Source: Devosia lacusdianchii (lineage in GTDB: Bacteria; Pseudomonadota; Alphaproteobacteria; Rhizobiales; Devosiaceae). Taken from it: 64,000 bases of DNA. The stretch lies in contig NZ_CP092483.1 of assembly GCF_022429625.1 (NCBI RefSeq), positions 1,488,001 to 1,552,000 on the forward strand, in the 5' to 3' direction. Under the pieces are notes generated by a model. That model saw nothing but the letters and a program-made list of their open reading frames with translations. It had not been told where the DNA came from and did no database searches. Made by a program: the position numbers and the translations under genes. Positions 8,106-18,600 of this stretch are shown here, one piece after another; positions within the stretch are counted from its first letter, which is position 1, and every line of letters begins with the position of its first letter.

Positions 8106-9500
8106 ATGGCCGGGATCGGGTTCGCGCTCAGAAAGCTGAGCAATCGGGACAATCTGGCATCGCGCTCGCTGGCCGGCGGCCACGCGATCCTGATCTCGTC
8201 GGGTCCCTGGATCGTTATCATGGCCGGATTGGCGCTTTTGCATGCGCTCGGCCAGCCACTCATCGCCCCAGAAGAACTGAAGGTTTTCAGCATCCTCGTC
8301 ATTTACAGCTTTGCGCTGTCGCTCGTGATCACCGCGCCGACGTCGCTCGAGGCGACGCTGAGGGTTTCGCGGGTGATGTTCCAACGTCATTTCGAGGAAG
8401 TGCAGGGCGTCTATCTGGGGGCGCTGTTCGTCACCACGATTCTGTCGGTCCTCGGCAGTATTGTTGTCTTCCTGTTGATCGTCCGCCTGCCCGTCGGACT
8501 GGCGCTGGCGGCCACGGTCTGTGTGATTCAGGTCTCCCATCTTTGGCTGGCCATGGCCTTCGTTGCCGCCATCAAGCAATACGCAGCGGTGACCCTGGCA
8601 TTCGCGCTGGGTCTGAGCTGCTCGATCGTCTTTGGGACCTCGATGGCCTCGCTTGGCCATGGTCCTGGCGGCATGCTGCTCGGTTTCAGCTTCGGGCTGT
8701 GCATCGCCTTCGGCATCCTGAACTACCTCATCCTCTCCACCTTCCCGGGCCGGTTGCTGCCATTCTGGCAGTCGCTTGGCCGCCTCAAGATGCTGCGGCC
8801 GGTCTCGAACACCTTCCTGCTAGCCGGCCTCGCGAGCGGTCTGGCGGTCTGGGTCGACAAGCTTGTGGTATGGAACTCCTCGGAGGCCGTCACCATCACG
8901 CACGGCCTGCTGCATGCCCCGCGCTACGACAGCCCGGTGTTCATGGCCTACCTCTCCATCGTGCCGGTCATGTCGATCCTGGTGGTGTGGCTCGAAACCA
9001 CGTTCTTCGAGAACTACCGCCATTATCGCGATATCGTTCATTCGGGCGGCACGCTTCGGCAGATCGACGAGCAGCGCAAGGGGTTGGCGCAAGACGCCGT
9101 CGATACCGTATTCCTGGCATTCCTGGTGCAGTTGACCATCAGCGCCGCGCTGGCTGTCGCTGCCCCATTACTCGCCAACGTTCTCGGCCTGGCCTACGAC
9201 GCGATCTCGGTGCTTCGTCTTGCGCTGATCGGTGCCGCCTTCCACTTCCTGTTCCAGGCGAGCTGCGGCGTCATTCTCTTCGTTCAGTACGGCAAGGTCT
9301 ACTTCTGGCTGCAGGCGCTGTTCTTGGCGCTCAATGCCGGCATGACGGCCGCCATGCTGGTCAATCCGGACTATCTCGGCATGGGTTATCTCTTGGCGTC
9401 CATGGTGAGTGGCACGCTGGCCTATGCCGCGATGCGCAACACGCTCGGCACGCTCAACCGGCTGACCTTCGTGGTCAACAATCCATCCGTTTCGGGCTGA
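8106..9500 (+). CDS. pelG: PelG, multi-span membrane protein of the Pel synthase complex
   Basis: 464 residues. The first 60 residues (MAGIGFALRKLSNRDN, then RSLAGGHAILISSGPWIV) match the conserved PelG N-terminus. About twelve hydrophobic segments span the protein, as expected for this MATE/Wzx-related (MOP superfamily) family. In Pel systems PelG acts with PelD and PelE in the inner membrane to move the polymer made by PelF. It is coupled to pelF (1-bp gap) and is 30 bp upstream of the pelD-like gene. No truncation is seen. Confidence 0.93.
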   Translation: MAGIGFALRKLSNRDNLASRSLAGGHAILISSGPWIVIMAGLALLHALGQPLIAPEELKVFSILVIYSFALSLVITAPTSLEATLRVSRVMFQRHFEEVQGVYLGALFVTTILSVLGSIVVFLLIVRLPVGLALAATVCVIQVSHLWLAMAFVAAIKQYAAVTLAFALGLSCSIVFGTSMASLGHGPGGMLLGFSFGLCIAFGILNYLILSTFPGRLLPFWQSLGRLKMLRPVSNTFLLAGLASGLAVWVDKLVVWNSSEAVTITHGLLHAPRYDSPVFMAYLSIVPVMSILVVWLETTFFENYRHYRDIVHSGGTLRQIDEQRKGLAQDAVDTVFLAFLVQLTISAALAVAAPLLANVLGLAYDAISVLRLALIGAAFHFLFQASCGVILFVQYGKVYFWLQALFLALNAGMTAAMLVNPDYLGMGYLLASMVSGTLAYAAMRNTLGTLNRLTFVVNNPSVSG

Positions 9501-9530
9501 TGAGCGCTCATAGTACCTAAGGAACACGCC

Positions 9531-10130
9531 ATGAACTATTCCACTGGCCTCGCTACCCCCATCTCCCCGGCTGTCAGCGACGATCGCGAAACGGCGTCAT
9601 CACGTTCCAACGTCCTGGCGGTGGTCGAAGGGGTGGTGTTGCTGGGCGGCCTGACCTTGCTCGACCTGGCGGGAGTCATCGTGATGGACGATTGGCCAGT
9701 GCATCCGATGCTGTTCGCCGTGGTTCTGCTGAGCGCCCAATACGGCATCTATGGTGGCATCCTGGCCGCCATGGGCGCGATAATGCTGTCCCATATCGGT
9801 GGCTGGCCCGCGCGGCCGGTCGACATGTCTTACGCGACTTACTTCCGCATTGCTTGGGCGGATTCGTTATCCTGGGTCGCCGCCGGCCTCATGGTGGGCG
9901 TTGTGACGTCGCGGAAGGGCAAGGCCTTGCGGGACACGTCCGCACAGCTGCGACAGTCCAAGCTAGCAGAGAGCCTCATCGCCACGCAGTATCAGATATT
10001 GTCGCAGCGAACCCACAAGCTGGAGCGCAGCGTCGCCGGGCTGACCGATACGCTCACGACCCGCGAAACCAGGTCGTCGGCGCCCGCCCGAAAGGAACGC
10101 GCGTCCACCGCGGCCAGCCGCAAGCGCTGA
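9531..10130 (+). CDS. PelD-like membrane protein lacking the GAF and GGDEF domains
   Basis: 199 residues. About four hydrophobic segments lie between residues 23 and 125 (including the AQYGIYGGILAAMGAIML region) and match the membrane part of PelD. A short helical, charged tail follows (KALRDTSAQLRQSKLAESL, then THKLERSVAGL) and a basic Ser/Ala-rich C-terminus. Full-length PelD continues with a GAF and a degenerate GGDEF domain that binds c-di-GMP; here the frame stops soon after the stalk helix. There is no remnant of those domains before the convergent regulator gene, which ends 14 bp away. I infer that the membrane scaffold role is kept and the c-di-GMP switch is absent. Confidence 0.65.
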   Translation: MNYSTGLATPISPAVSDDRETASSRSNVLAVVEGVVLLGGLTLLDLAGVIVMDDWPVHPMLFAVVLLSAQYGIYGGILAAMGAIMLSHIGGWPARPVDMSYATYFRIAWADSLSWVAAGLMVGVVTSRKGKALRDTSAQLRQSKLAESLIATQYQILSQRTHKLERSVAGLTDTLTTRETRSSAPARKERASTAASRKR

Positions 10131-10144
10131 GCGATGTGCAAGAT

Positions 10145-10795
10145 CTAGAGGTCGGCCCACATCTTGCGTGCGGCCGTGCTGGCTTCCACCCGGTTCCGCA
10201 CCTGCAGCTTGGCGAACACATTGGACAGATGAAACTTGACCGTGCGCTCGGTGACATCCAGCCGGGTCCCGATTTCCCTGTTGTTGAGCCCCAGCGCCAG
10301 CAGCCGCAGGACCTGGGCCTCTTGCGGCGATAGCGGCCGTTCTGGAGGCGCCTTGGCGCTGCCTGTATCACCCTTCATCGCCGACCAGATTGCCCCGATC
10401 ACTCCTGGCGCGAGGTAGCCCTCTCCGGCATGCACGGCGCGGATGATGCCGCGCAGCTCGGGCCCTGTGGCACCCTTGAGCACATAGGCGGAAACGCCGG
10501 CCTCCAATGCGCGGGAAACATCACCCTCGTCCTGGGATGCTGTCAGCAGGATGACTTTGACTGAAGGGCAGGCGACCAGAATGTCCCCAACGCGCTCGAT
10601 GCCGCTGTCTTCCATGCGCGCGTCGAGCAGCAGTACGTCCGGCTGCAAATTTTCTACCAGGCGCACCGCTTCGGCCGCGCTGCCACCTTCGCCGACGACA
10701 CGAAGTCCGCCTTCCATGCCCACCGCCTGCGCCAGTCCGGCGCGAAAAATCGGATGATCGTCGACAACGGCGACGGTTATTGCCTCAACACCCAC
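10145..10795 (-). CDS. NarL/FixJ-family response regulator
   Basis: 216 residues. The receiver domain (1-120) has the acidic pair DD (residues 12-13), phospho-acceptor D58 in LLLDARMED and K at VLKGATG. The C-terminal LuxR-type HTH (about 150-210) shows LSPQEAQVLRLLALGLNNREI and ERTVKFHLSNVFAKL. It lies 15 bp after the histidine kinase gene on the same strand, so the two are a cognate pair. The gene is convergent with the pelD-like gene and sits between the pel-like and RTX blocks, so either could be a target; no target site is identified. Confidence 0.9.
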   Translation of the reverse strand: MGVEAITVAVVDDHPIFRAGLAQAVGMEGGLRVVGEGGSAAEAVRLVENLQPDVLLLDARMEDSGIERVGDILVACPSVKVILLTASQDEGDVSRALEAGVSAYVLKGATGPELRGIIRAVHAGEGYLAPGVIGAIWSAMKGDTGSAKAPPERPLSPQEAQVLRLLALGLNNREIGTRLDVTERTVKFHLSNVFAKLQVRNRVEASTAARKMWADL

Positions 10796-10810
10796 AGCCG
10801 CCTCCCATCG

Positions 10811-12205
10811 TCAGACGGAGGTGAGCCACATTTCCAGCCGCGTCACACCATTGTTCTGCACGAAGACGAAATTCCCACCGATGCTCTGTACGCGAGCGCG
10901 CAATCCATAAAGCCCGATGCCGAGATGGTCGGCATGGGTCGATCGCTCTCCCATCGTGTACAAATTGACGATCGATAGCTTGAGGACCCCTTTTTGCAAC
11001 GACGCGATCACCTGCTGCCCCTCCGGCAGACCGTGGTGAAAGGCGTTGTTGAGACCTTCCTGGATGAAGCGAAAGACGCAAACGCTAATCTGCTGGTCAA
11101 CATGGACTCCGGCGACCCGACTGTCCACGGCAATGGCGATTCCGGTCCGCTGGATGTGGATTTGCACAGCCCTGTTGATAACTTCAGCCAGGTTGAGATC
11201 GCCGATATCAGGCAATACCAGGTTGGTGGCGATCGCCCGGATCTCCTGGAGCGCTCCGCCGAGCGCGGATTCGATCTCGTCTATGGCCTGGTTGCGTTCG
11301 CTCACTTTGGGCGTCTTGCGGACTTGTTCCAGCTTGAGCACGGCGAAGCCGATGGACTGGGCCGGGCCATCATGCAGGTCGGTGCCAACTGTCCGCAGGT
11401 AGCGGTCGGTAAGCTCCGTCACCCCTTTGGACGCACGCTGGGCCTGCTCGGTGAGCTGGCGATGCTGCGCCGCCCGGGCATGGGATTGCTTGAGGCGCTT
11501 GGATTGGATGCGCCGATGTCGGTCGATCGTTCTGCTGCCCTCTAGGACAATGCCGAACAGGCTGGCCATCACTACGGTGCTGATGATGCCCACCGTCGCC
11601 CAACTGGCCAAAGTCAGGGACCAGAGAGCGCTTTCAAGCGCCGCCGTCGACTCCCGCAACTCCGCCACGGCCACGATCTCGCCGGATTGTTCGTTCCGCA
11701 GGGGGAAGTAGACTTCGATGAAATCGGTGTCGAACCCGTGCTCGCGGTAGTCCACTGTGTCCACATCGCTGAACTCCGATATCGTCTCGCCGGCAAACGC
11801 CCGGATGACCGGTTGGGGCAGCGGAAAGTTGCGCAGGCGTATCGCCGGCGTATTGGAATAGACGATGGTGCCGTCAGGCAGCCAGACATCGAGGTGCGGG
11901 AACTGGGCGGTAAATTCCCGCCGCGCGAACAGGGCGTCGAGGCCGTTGAAGTCCTCGATCGAGGGACTTTGATCCTGCGAGGCGGCAACGCTCAAGGCGA
12001 AGATATGTTGGCTGATCAGCGCTATGGCGCTACCGCGACGCTGGACAAGATTGTTGGTCATGAATGTGGTGGTGAGGATGCCGCAAAGGAGCATCGCCAC
12101 CAGCATGAGCGTGCCACCCCCCAGCAAGAACTGGCTCGCGAGCGGTAGCCTCCTCCAGCGATTTCGAAAACCCCTCAGACGATCGAGCAAGTCGATCATC
12201 ATCAT
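10811..12205 (-). CDS. Sensor histidine kinase (HisKA_3 / NarX-like)
   Basis: 464 residues from the ATG at 12205; an upstream in-frame ATG at 12253 would add 16 residues. Transmembrane helices at about 24-46 and 197-222 flank a sensor region of about 150 residues (LDVWLPDGTIVYSNTP and VYFPLRN are PAS/CACHE-like). The dimerisation and phospho-acceptor helix contains H278 in GTDLHDGPAQSIG, and the ATPase domain has FIQEGLNNAFHHG and LGIGLYGLRARVQ. This is the class that pairs with NarL-type regulators. The ligand is unknown. It is divergent from the RTX peroxidase gene. Confidence 0.88.
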   Translation of the reverse strand: MMMIDLLDRLRGFRNRWRRLPLASQFLLGGGTLMLVAMLLCGILTTTFMTNNLVQRRGSAIALISQHIFALSVAASQDQSPSIEDFNGLDALFARREFTAQFPHLDVWLPDGTIVYSNTPAIRLRNFPLPQPVIRAFAGETISEFSDVDTVDYREHGFDTDFIEVYFPLRNEQSGEIVAVAELRESTAALESALWSLTLASWATVGIISTVVMASLFGIVLEGSRTIDRHRRIQSKRLKQSHARAAQHRQLTEQAQRASKGVTELTDRYLRTVGTDLHDGPAQSIGFAVLKLEQVRKTPKVSERNQAIDEIESALGGALQEIRAIATNLVLPDIGDLNLAEVINRAVQIHIQRTGIAIAVDSRVAGVHVDQQISVCVFRFIQEGLNNAFHHGLPEGQQVIASLQKGVLKLSIVNLYTMGERSTHADHLGIGLYGLRARVQSIGGNFVFVQNNGVTRLEMWLTSV

Positions 12206-12253
12206 ACCCCAGTTGTCAGAATTCCTCCGACGGGCTGCCGGATGACAGCGCAT

Positions 12254-12612
12254 CGGCGTTTATTTATTGGCGAATAATAGACACAAGATTTCGAGGATTG
12301 AAAACGAATAAGTTGTTTTCTAATCCGCGACAGGCATTCGCCATCGAATTTATGTCAACTGTATTTACCCATCCCGTTCGTGCGGCTGGACCAAGGTACA
12401 GGGTCCCATCAGCCCAAGGTCTGAAGCGTGCTGCGACCTTCGCGCCATCAGTTCAGGCGACCTTCTGACCTGACGTCCTGCGCGGGCTTTCGGCAAACTC
12501 ATCCCCAAGCTGAGGCTCAGCGTAGATCGTCGTGAGCCGCTGGCCGGCGCGCCGTACCTGGGCAGTCGGTTTGTTGAGTCAACGTCGCTGAGGGGCGACC
12601 GAGGGGATTGTT
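12254..12612. promoter_or_regulatory. Intergenic region upstream of the RTX peroxidase gene
   Basis: About 360 bp without a gene. The kinase-proximal part (12255-12370) is AT-rich for this genome and holds an inverted repeat GAAAAC (12300-12305) / GTTTTC (12315-12320). The middle has a direct repeat GCGACCTTC (12433-12441 and 12457-12465). A small palindrome GTTGAGTCAAC lies at 12573-12583. GAGGGG at about 12600-12606 is the ribosome site for the ATG at 12613. Promoter hexamers are not clear. Confidence 0.5.
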
Positions 12613-15600
12613 ATGGTAACCTACATCAAGAGTGACCTGGACTTCATCCTGGCCCAAATCAAGATCGCAGAAGACCACGCACTCTACACGCAGTCCGGCG
12701 GTACGTTGGGCAAGCCCCTGTTCGGCGCCGGCGGCTCCATCCCGGCCTACAATCTATCCTTGGGCCTGCGCACGGTGGATGGCACCTACAACAACCTGCT
12801 CTACCCGGAGCGGGGCGCGGCCGATAACGAGTTCCCCGAAGGTCTGGGCACCGAATTCCGGACCATCATGGTCCCCGCATTCCCCGGCGGTCCGCTCGTC
12901 CCCATCAACTACACCCCCGGTGTAGACAACACTCCGGGAATGCCTCCCGGCAGCCCTGGCGATACTGATCCGGGCGATGTGGTCGACCCATACGTTCGAA
13001 CCATCTCTAACCTGATTGTCGATCAAACACTCGGAAACCCGTCTGCGATCCTCACGGGGCTGCAGCGCGCTGGTATCGTCGCGCCGGAAAACGAGATGAC
13101 CGTCGCGGCCCAGATCACCGCCGCCTACGAGCCTCTCACGGATGAATTCAGGGCCGTCGAGGAGGCCGAGCGCGACAATGCTCAGGCTCAGGCGGCTGCG
13201 TCGGCCAATCCGGGCAATGCGGCGCTGGCAGCGGCAGCAGCCGCAACCGCGGCGGCCCTGGTGGCCGCCCAAACGGCGCTTGATACCGGTGCCGGCGGAC
13301 CCGGCGGCCTCTACGAGCTGCTCGCCGCCAATGGCATTGAACTCGACGGGCCGAATGTGGTGATCACCAACATCGCGCCCGACGAAGGTCTGTCCGCGCC
13401 GTTCAATTCCTGGTTCACCCTGTTCGGGCAGTTCTTCGATCATGGTCTTGATCTGGTCGCCAAGGGCGGTAGCGGCACCGTGTTCATTCCGCTGATGCCC
13501 GATGACCCGCTATACGTCGAGGGCGGCAGCACCAATTTCATGGTGCTCACCCGCGCCACCCTGTCCGGACCGGGCGCTGACGGTGTGATGGGAACTGCCG
13601 ACGATACCGACCGTCCCGTCAACACGACCACGGCTTTTGTCGATCAGAACCAAACCTACACCTCACACGCCTCCCATCAGGTCTTTCTGCGCCAATATGC
13701 GCTGAACGCTGCTGGCGACCCCGTCTCCACCGGCAAGCTCATCGAGGGCACCAACGGCGGCATGGCCACCTGGGCTAACCTCAAGGCACAGGCAGCGGAC
13801 CTGCTGGGCATTCAGTTGCTCGATTCCAATGTCGGCAACGTTCCACTTCTGGCGACGGACCAGTATGGCGAGTTCATCCGTGGACCCAACGGTTATCCGC
13901 AGTTGGTGACCACGGCCGGCCTCATCGAGGGTAACCCCGCGGCCAATGGCGGCCTCGGCGTCCTGATGGACGATCCCTCTGCTATCCCGCCCTACACCAC
14001 CATTCGCACCGGCCACGCTTTCCTCGCCGATATCGCTCACAGCGCGGTTCCGGAAGGCCTCGCGGATGGCGACATCGAAATCGGGCTTGAGAACAACGGC
14101 CCTGGCTCCACGCCCGGCTACGACAACGAGCTGCTCGACGCTCACTTCATTGCCGGCGATGGCCGTGCGAACGAAAACGTCGGTCTGACCGCCGTCCACC
14201 ATGTGTTCCACTCCGAGCATAACCGTCTGGTCCAGCACACCAAGGACGTGGTTCTGGCCAGCAACGACCTCGCCTTCATCAACGAATGGCTACAGGTTGA
14301 CCTCGCGGCACTCCCGACCCCGGCCCAGGTTGCCAGCCTGGTTTGGGACGGCGAGAGACTGTTCCAGGCGGCGAAGTTCGGCACGGAAATGCAGTATCAG
14401 CACCTGGTGTTCGAGGAGTTCGCCCGCAAGATTCAGCCGAACATCAACGTGTTCCTGGTTCCTGACGGCTTTGACGTTACCATTGATCCATCGATCGTCG
14501 CTGAGTTTGCCCATGTCGTCTATCGCTTCGGTCACTCGATGTTGACCGAAACGATCGATCGCTTCGATCCGACATTCACCGCCGACCAGATCGGCCTGAT
14601 TGAGGGCTTCCTCAATCCGTTGCAGTTCCAGAACAACGGGACCAACGCAACGGTCGACGCCGACATCGCAGCCGGCGCCATCATCCGCGGCATGACCCGT
14701 CAGGTCGGGAACCAGATCGACGAATTCGTAACCAGCGCGTTGCGCAATAACCTGCTGGGCCTGCCGCTCGATCTGGCAACCATCAACCTGGCGCGTGGCC
14801 GTGATACGGGCGTCCCATCGCTCAACTCGGCCCGCGCCCAGTTCTATGCTGCGACCAATCAGGACGCCTTGCTCAAGCCCTATACGAGCTGGGTCGACTT
14901 TGCTGGTCACCTCAAGAACGAAGCCTCGATCATCAACTTCATCGCGGCTTATGGCACGCACGCGCTGATCACCGGGCAGACCACGATCGAGGGCAAGCGC
15001 GATGCTGCGCTGACCCTCATCACCGGCGTCTCCGTCGGCGGTTTGGCGGTGCAGGGCGATGCCGTCGACTTCCTCAATGGCACAGGTGCCTATTCCGGAT
15101 CGCTCGGCGGCCTCAATGACGTCGACCTCTGGATCGGTGGTCTGGCCGAAGAAATCATGCCGTTCGGCGGCATGCTGGGCTCCACCTTCAATTTCGTCTT
15201 CGAAATGCAGATGGAAAAGCTCCAGAGCGGCGATCGCTTCTACTACCTGCAGCGCCTCGACGGACTGCACCTGTTCGGCGAAATGGAGAACAACTCCTTC
15301 GCGGCCATGATCATGCGTAACACCGATGCGACGCATCTGCCGTCCGATGTGTTCTCGACGCCCGGCCTCATCCTCGAGGTCGACCAGACCAAGCAGTTCA
15401 ACGACTTGGATGGCAACGGCACTCTAGAAAGCGCCGACCCTGTCGGCAGCGGCATCCTGACCAATCTGGTCATTCGCAACAATCCGGCCACGCCCGGCAC
15501 CGATGGCAACTATCTGCGCTACACCGGCGGCGAACACGTGGTGCTCGGCGGCACGGCCGGCAATGACATCATGATTGCCGGTATCGGCGACGACACGCTT

Positions 15601-18600
15601 TTTGGCGATGCTGGCAACGACACGCTTGAAGGTGGCTTCGGCAACGACATCATCAACGGCGGCGACGGCGACGACATCATCAAGGACAGCGGCGGCGACG
15701 ACAACATCAAGGCCGGCTCCGGCAATGACGTCGTTCACGCCGGCCCGGGCCTCGACCTGGTGATGGGCGGGGCAGGGCAGGACTTCATCTTCCTGGGCAC
15801 CGATATGGGCTCGGAGGTGTTTGCCGGTGAAGGCAACGACTTCATCTATGGCAACAAGAACGCCGAACGCATCCTCGGCAACGAGGGTGACGATTGGATC
15901 GAAACGGGCACCTTCGATGGCGCCCCTGGCGACAATTTCGACGAAGTCTACGCCCACGACGCGGTCAACGGCCACGACGTATTCCTCGGCGACGGCGGCT
16001 TTGACGAGTTCATCGCCGAAGGCGGCGACGACATCATGGTCGGCAGCCCCGGTCGTGGCAAAATGGCCGGCATGTCCGGTTGGGACTGGGCAACCTATGA
16101 AGACAATGTCTTCGGGGTTGACGCTGACCTGACCCGGGCCATCGTCTTCGACGAAAATCCCAACCCGCCGATCAACGGAACGCTTGACGCCTATGAAGCT
16201 GTCGAAGGCCTGTCGGGCTCTGATTTCGACGACCGGCTGACCGGCTCGGACATGCTTGCGGCGGATCGTGCTCCATTCAGCACCGACCCGGCGCTGACTG
16301 GCTCCGAAGGCTATCGCGGCAGTGCGCTCAACGCTGAGGGCATTGCTCGCATCGCCGGACTGCAGGCGGTGCTTGGTGCGGGCGTCACGTCCTACATCAA
16401 CGGCGATATTCTGCTGGGCGGTGACGGCAGCGACATCATCACCGGGCGTGCCGGCGACGACATCATCGATGGCGACAAGTCATTGAACGTGCGTATCAGC
16501 GTCCGTGCCAATATCGATGGCACCGGTGCCGAGATCGGTTCCCACGAAACCATGACGACGCTGGCGAACCAGATGTTCTCCGGTGCCATCAACCCCGGCC
16601 AACTCCAGATCGTCCGCGAAATCATCGCGACCGGCGACGCCAGCGATATCGACGTCGCTGTCTTCGGCGACATCCAGGAGAACTATACGATCACCGCCAA
16701 CCCGGACGGCAGCATCTCGGTCGCCCACACAACCGTTACCGATGGCCTCGAGTCGGATGGTATCGACCGCGTGCGCAACATCGAGATCCTTCGCTTCGCC
16801 GACGGCGACCTCGTCCTGGGCGCGCCCTCGTTGATGCTGAACACAAGTGTTGCCAACAGCTATGTCGAGCTGTTCGACACCGCGAGCTACACCGCCGCCG
16901 ACACGACTGGCACCACCCCTTGGACAACCATCTGGGATGAGACCAACGACGGCGCCACTGATAGCCCGACGGGCGGTGACATCGAGATCAACGGTGGCAG
17001 GCTGCGTTTCGACGAAAATATCGGCGGCGGCGAAACGATCCAGCGCGCAGTCAATCTGGCCGGGGCGACCTCCGCAACGCTGCGCTTCGACTACGAAGAT
17101 GACAGCCTGGATGCCGCCAGCCCTGGCAACCCGGTGGAGAACGTCGTCGTCGAAGCCTGGAACGGTACGGCGTGGAATGTGATCGGCACTTTGGGCGGTT
17201 CGACCGCCAGCGGCGACGGCACCTTCGTTCAGGCGCTTACGCCAGCACAAATCAGCGCGAGCTCCGCAATACGGTTCCGCGCCGAGGGTGACTGGGAGGG
17301 CGGCGAAAACTTCTACATCGACAATATCCGCATCGACTACGTCCAGCCGGTTCCGACACCGACGGTGAACTACGAGACAACGTTCACCGAGGGTGCTGCC
17401 GCCGTGGCGATTGCCTCAGGGCCATCGATCACCGACAATGACGACACGCAGATGGCGTCGGCCCGGATCGTCCTGACCAATGCCCAGTTGGATGACGCCT
17501 TCGTCATCGGCACTCTGCCGGCGGGTATCTCGTCTTCGATCGATCTGTCGGTCTCCGGCCAGATCATTGTCAACCTGACTGGTGCCGCATCCCTGGCCGC
17601 CTACCAGGCAGCCATCCAGGCCATATCGTTCACCAATACCTCGGCAAGTCCGACCACTATCGACCGGATCGTCACGGTGACCGTGAATGACGGCCTCCTC
17701 AACAGTGCGCCCGCGACAACGACCATCAATGTCGTCGCGGTCAATGATCCACCGGTCGCCAACACCGACAATGTCATCACCAATGCCGTCAACGAGGCCT
17801 TCGTGGTCCCTGAATGGGTGATGTTGGCGAATGACGAGGACCCTGAAGGTGGCGTGCTCAACGTCACGGGAGCCACGGAAAACGACGGGAGCTTCTCCAT
17901 CGTCAATGGGGCGACCGGTGACGTTACCGCCACCTCGACCAATACGTCCAACCACGACTTTACCTACACGGTGAGCGACGGCACAGCGACCGATACCGCT
18001 GACGTCGATATCGTCTGGGATACGGCTGGCGAACTGACCGGCAACGCCGGCGCCAACATCATCATCGGCAACGCTGCCGGCAGCACGATCAATGGGCTGG
18101 GTGGTGATGACATCATCCTCGCCGGCGGTGGCAACGACACGATCAACCAGACCGGCAGCAATGGCGGGCGAGACTTCGTCGATGGCGGCGCCGCCGTCGA
18201 TACCTACCAGCTCAACGGGGCAGCGGGTGCCGAGACCTTCGTCATCTATAGCCGAGCCGCCGCCGAGACGGCGTTTACAGGCATCGTGCTTAATAGCCTG
18301 ACCGAGATCGTCATCACCCGCAATGGCACGGTAATCGCGGAGCTGAATGATATTGAGGAGATACGGGTCAATACCCTGCTCGTCACCTCGCCTCCGGGCA
18401 CGGGTGGCTCCAACAGTGGCGATACGATCCAGGTGGTCGGTGACTTCACCGGCACCAGCCTGAACTTCAACACCATCACCATCGACGGCAATGCCGGTGA
18501 CGACACTATCGACATTTCGTCCTTGGACTCCGCTCACCGCATCGTCTTCCGCTCCAATGGTGGCCACGACACCATCATCGGCACGCTGCGCCCTCAGGAC

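Noticed and set aside
10054..10371. Short frames overlapping the end of the NarL-type regulator and the pelD-like gene as the missing GGDEF part of PelD
   Set aside because: None translates to GAF or GGDEF-like sequence; they are other frames of the regulator's HTH region.
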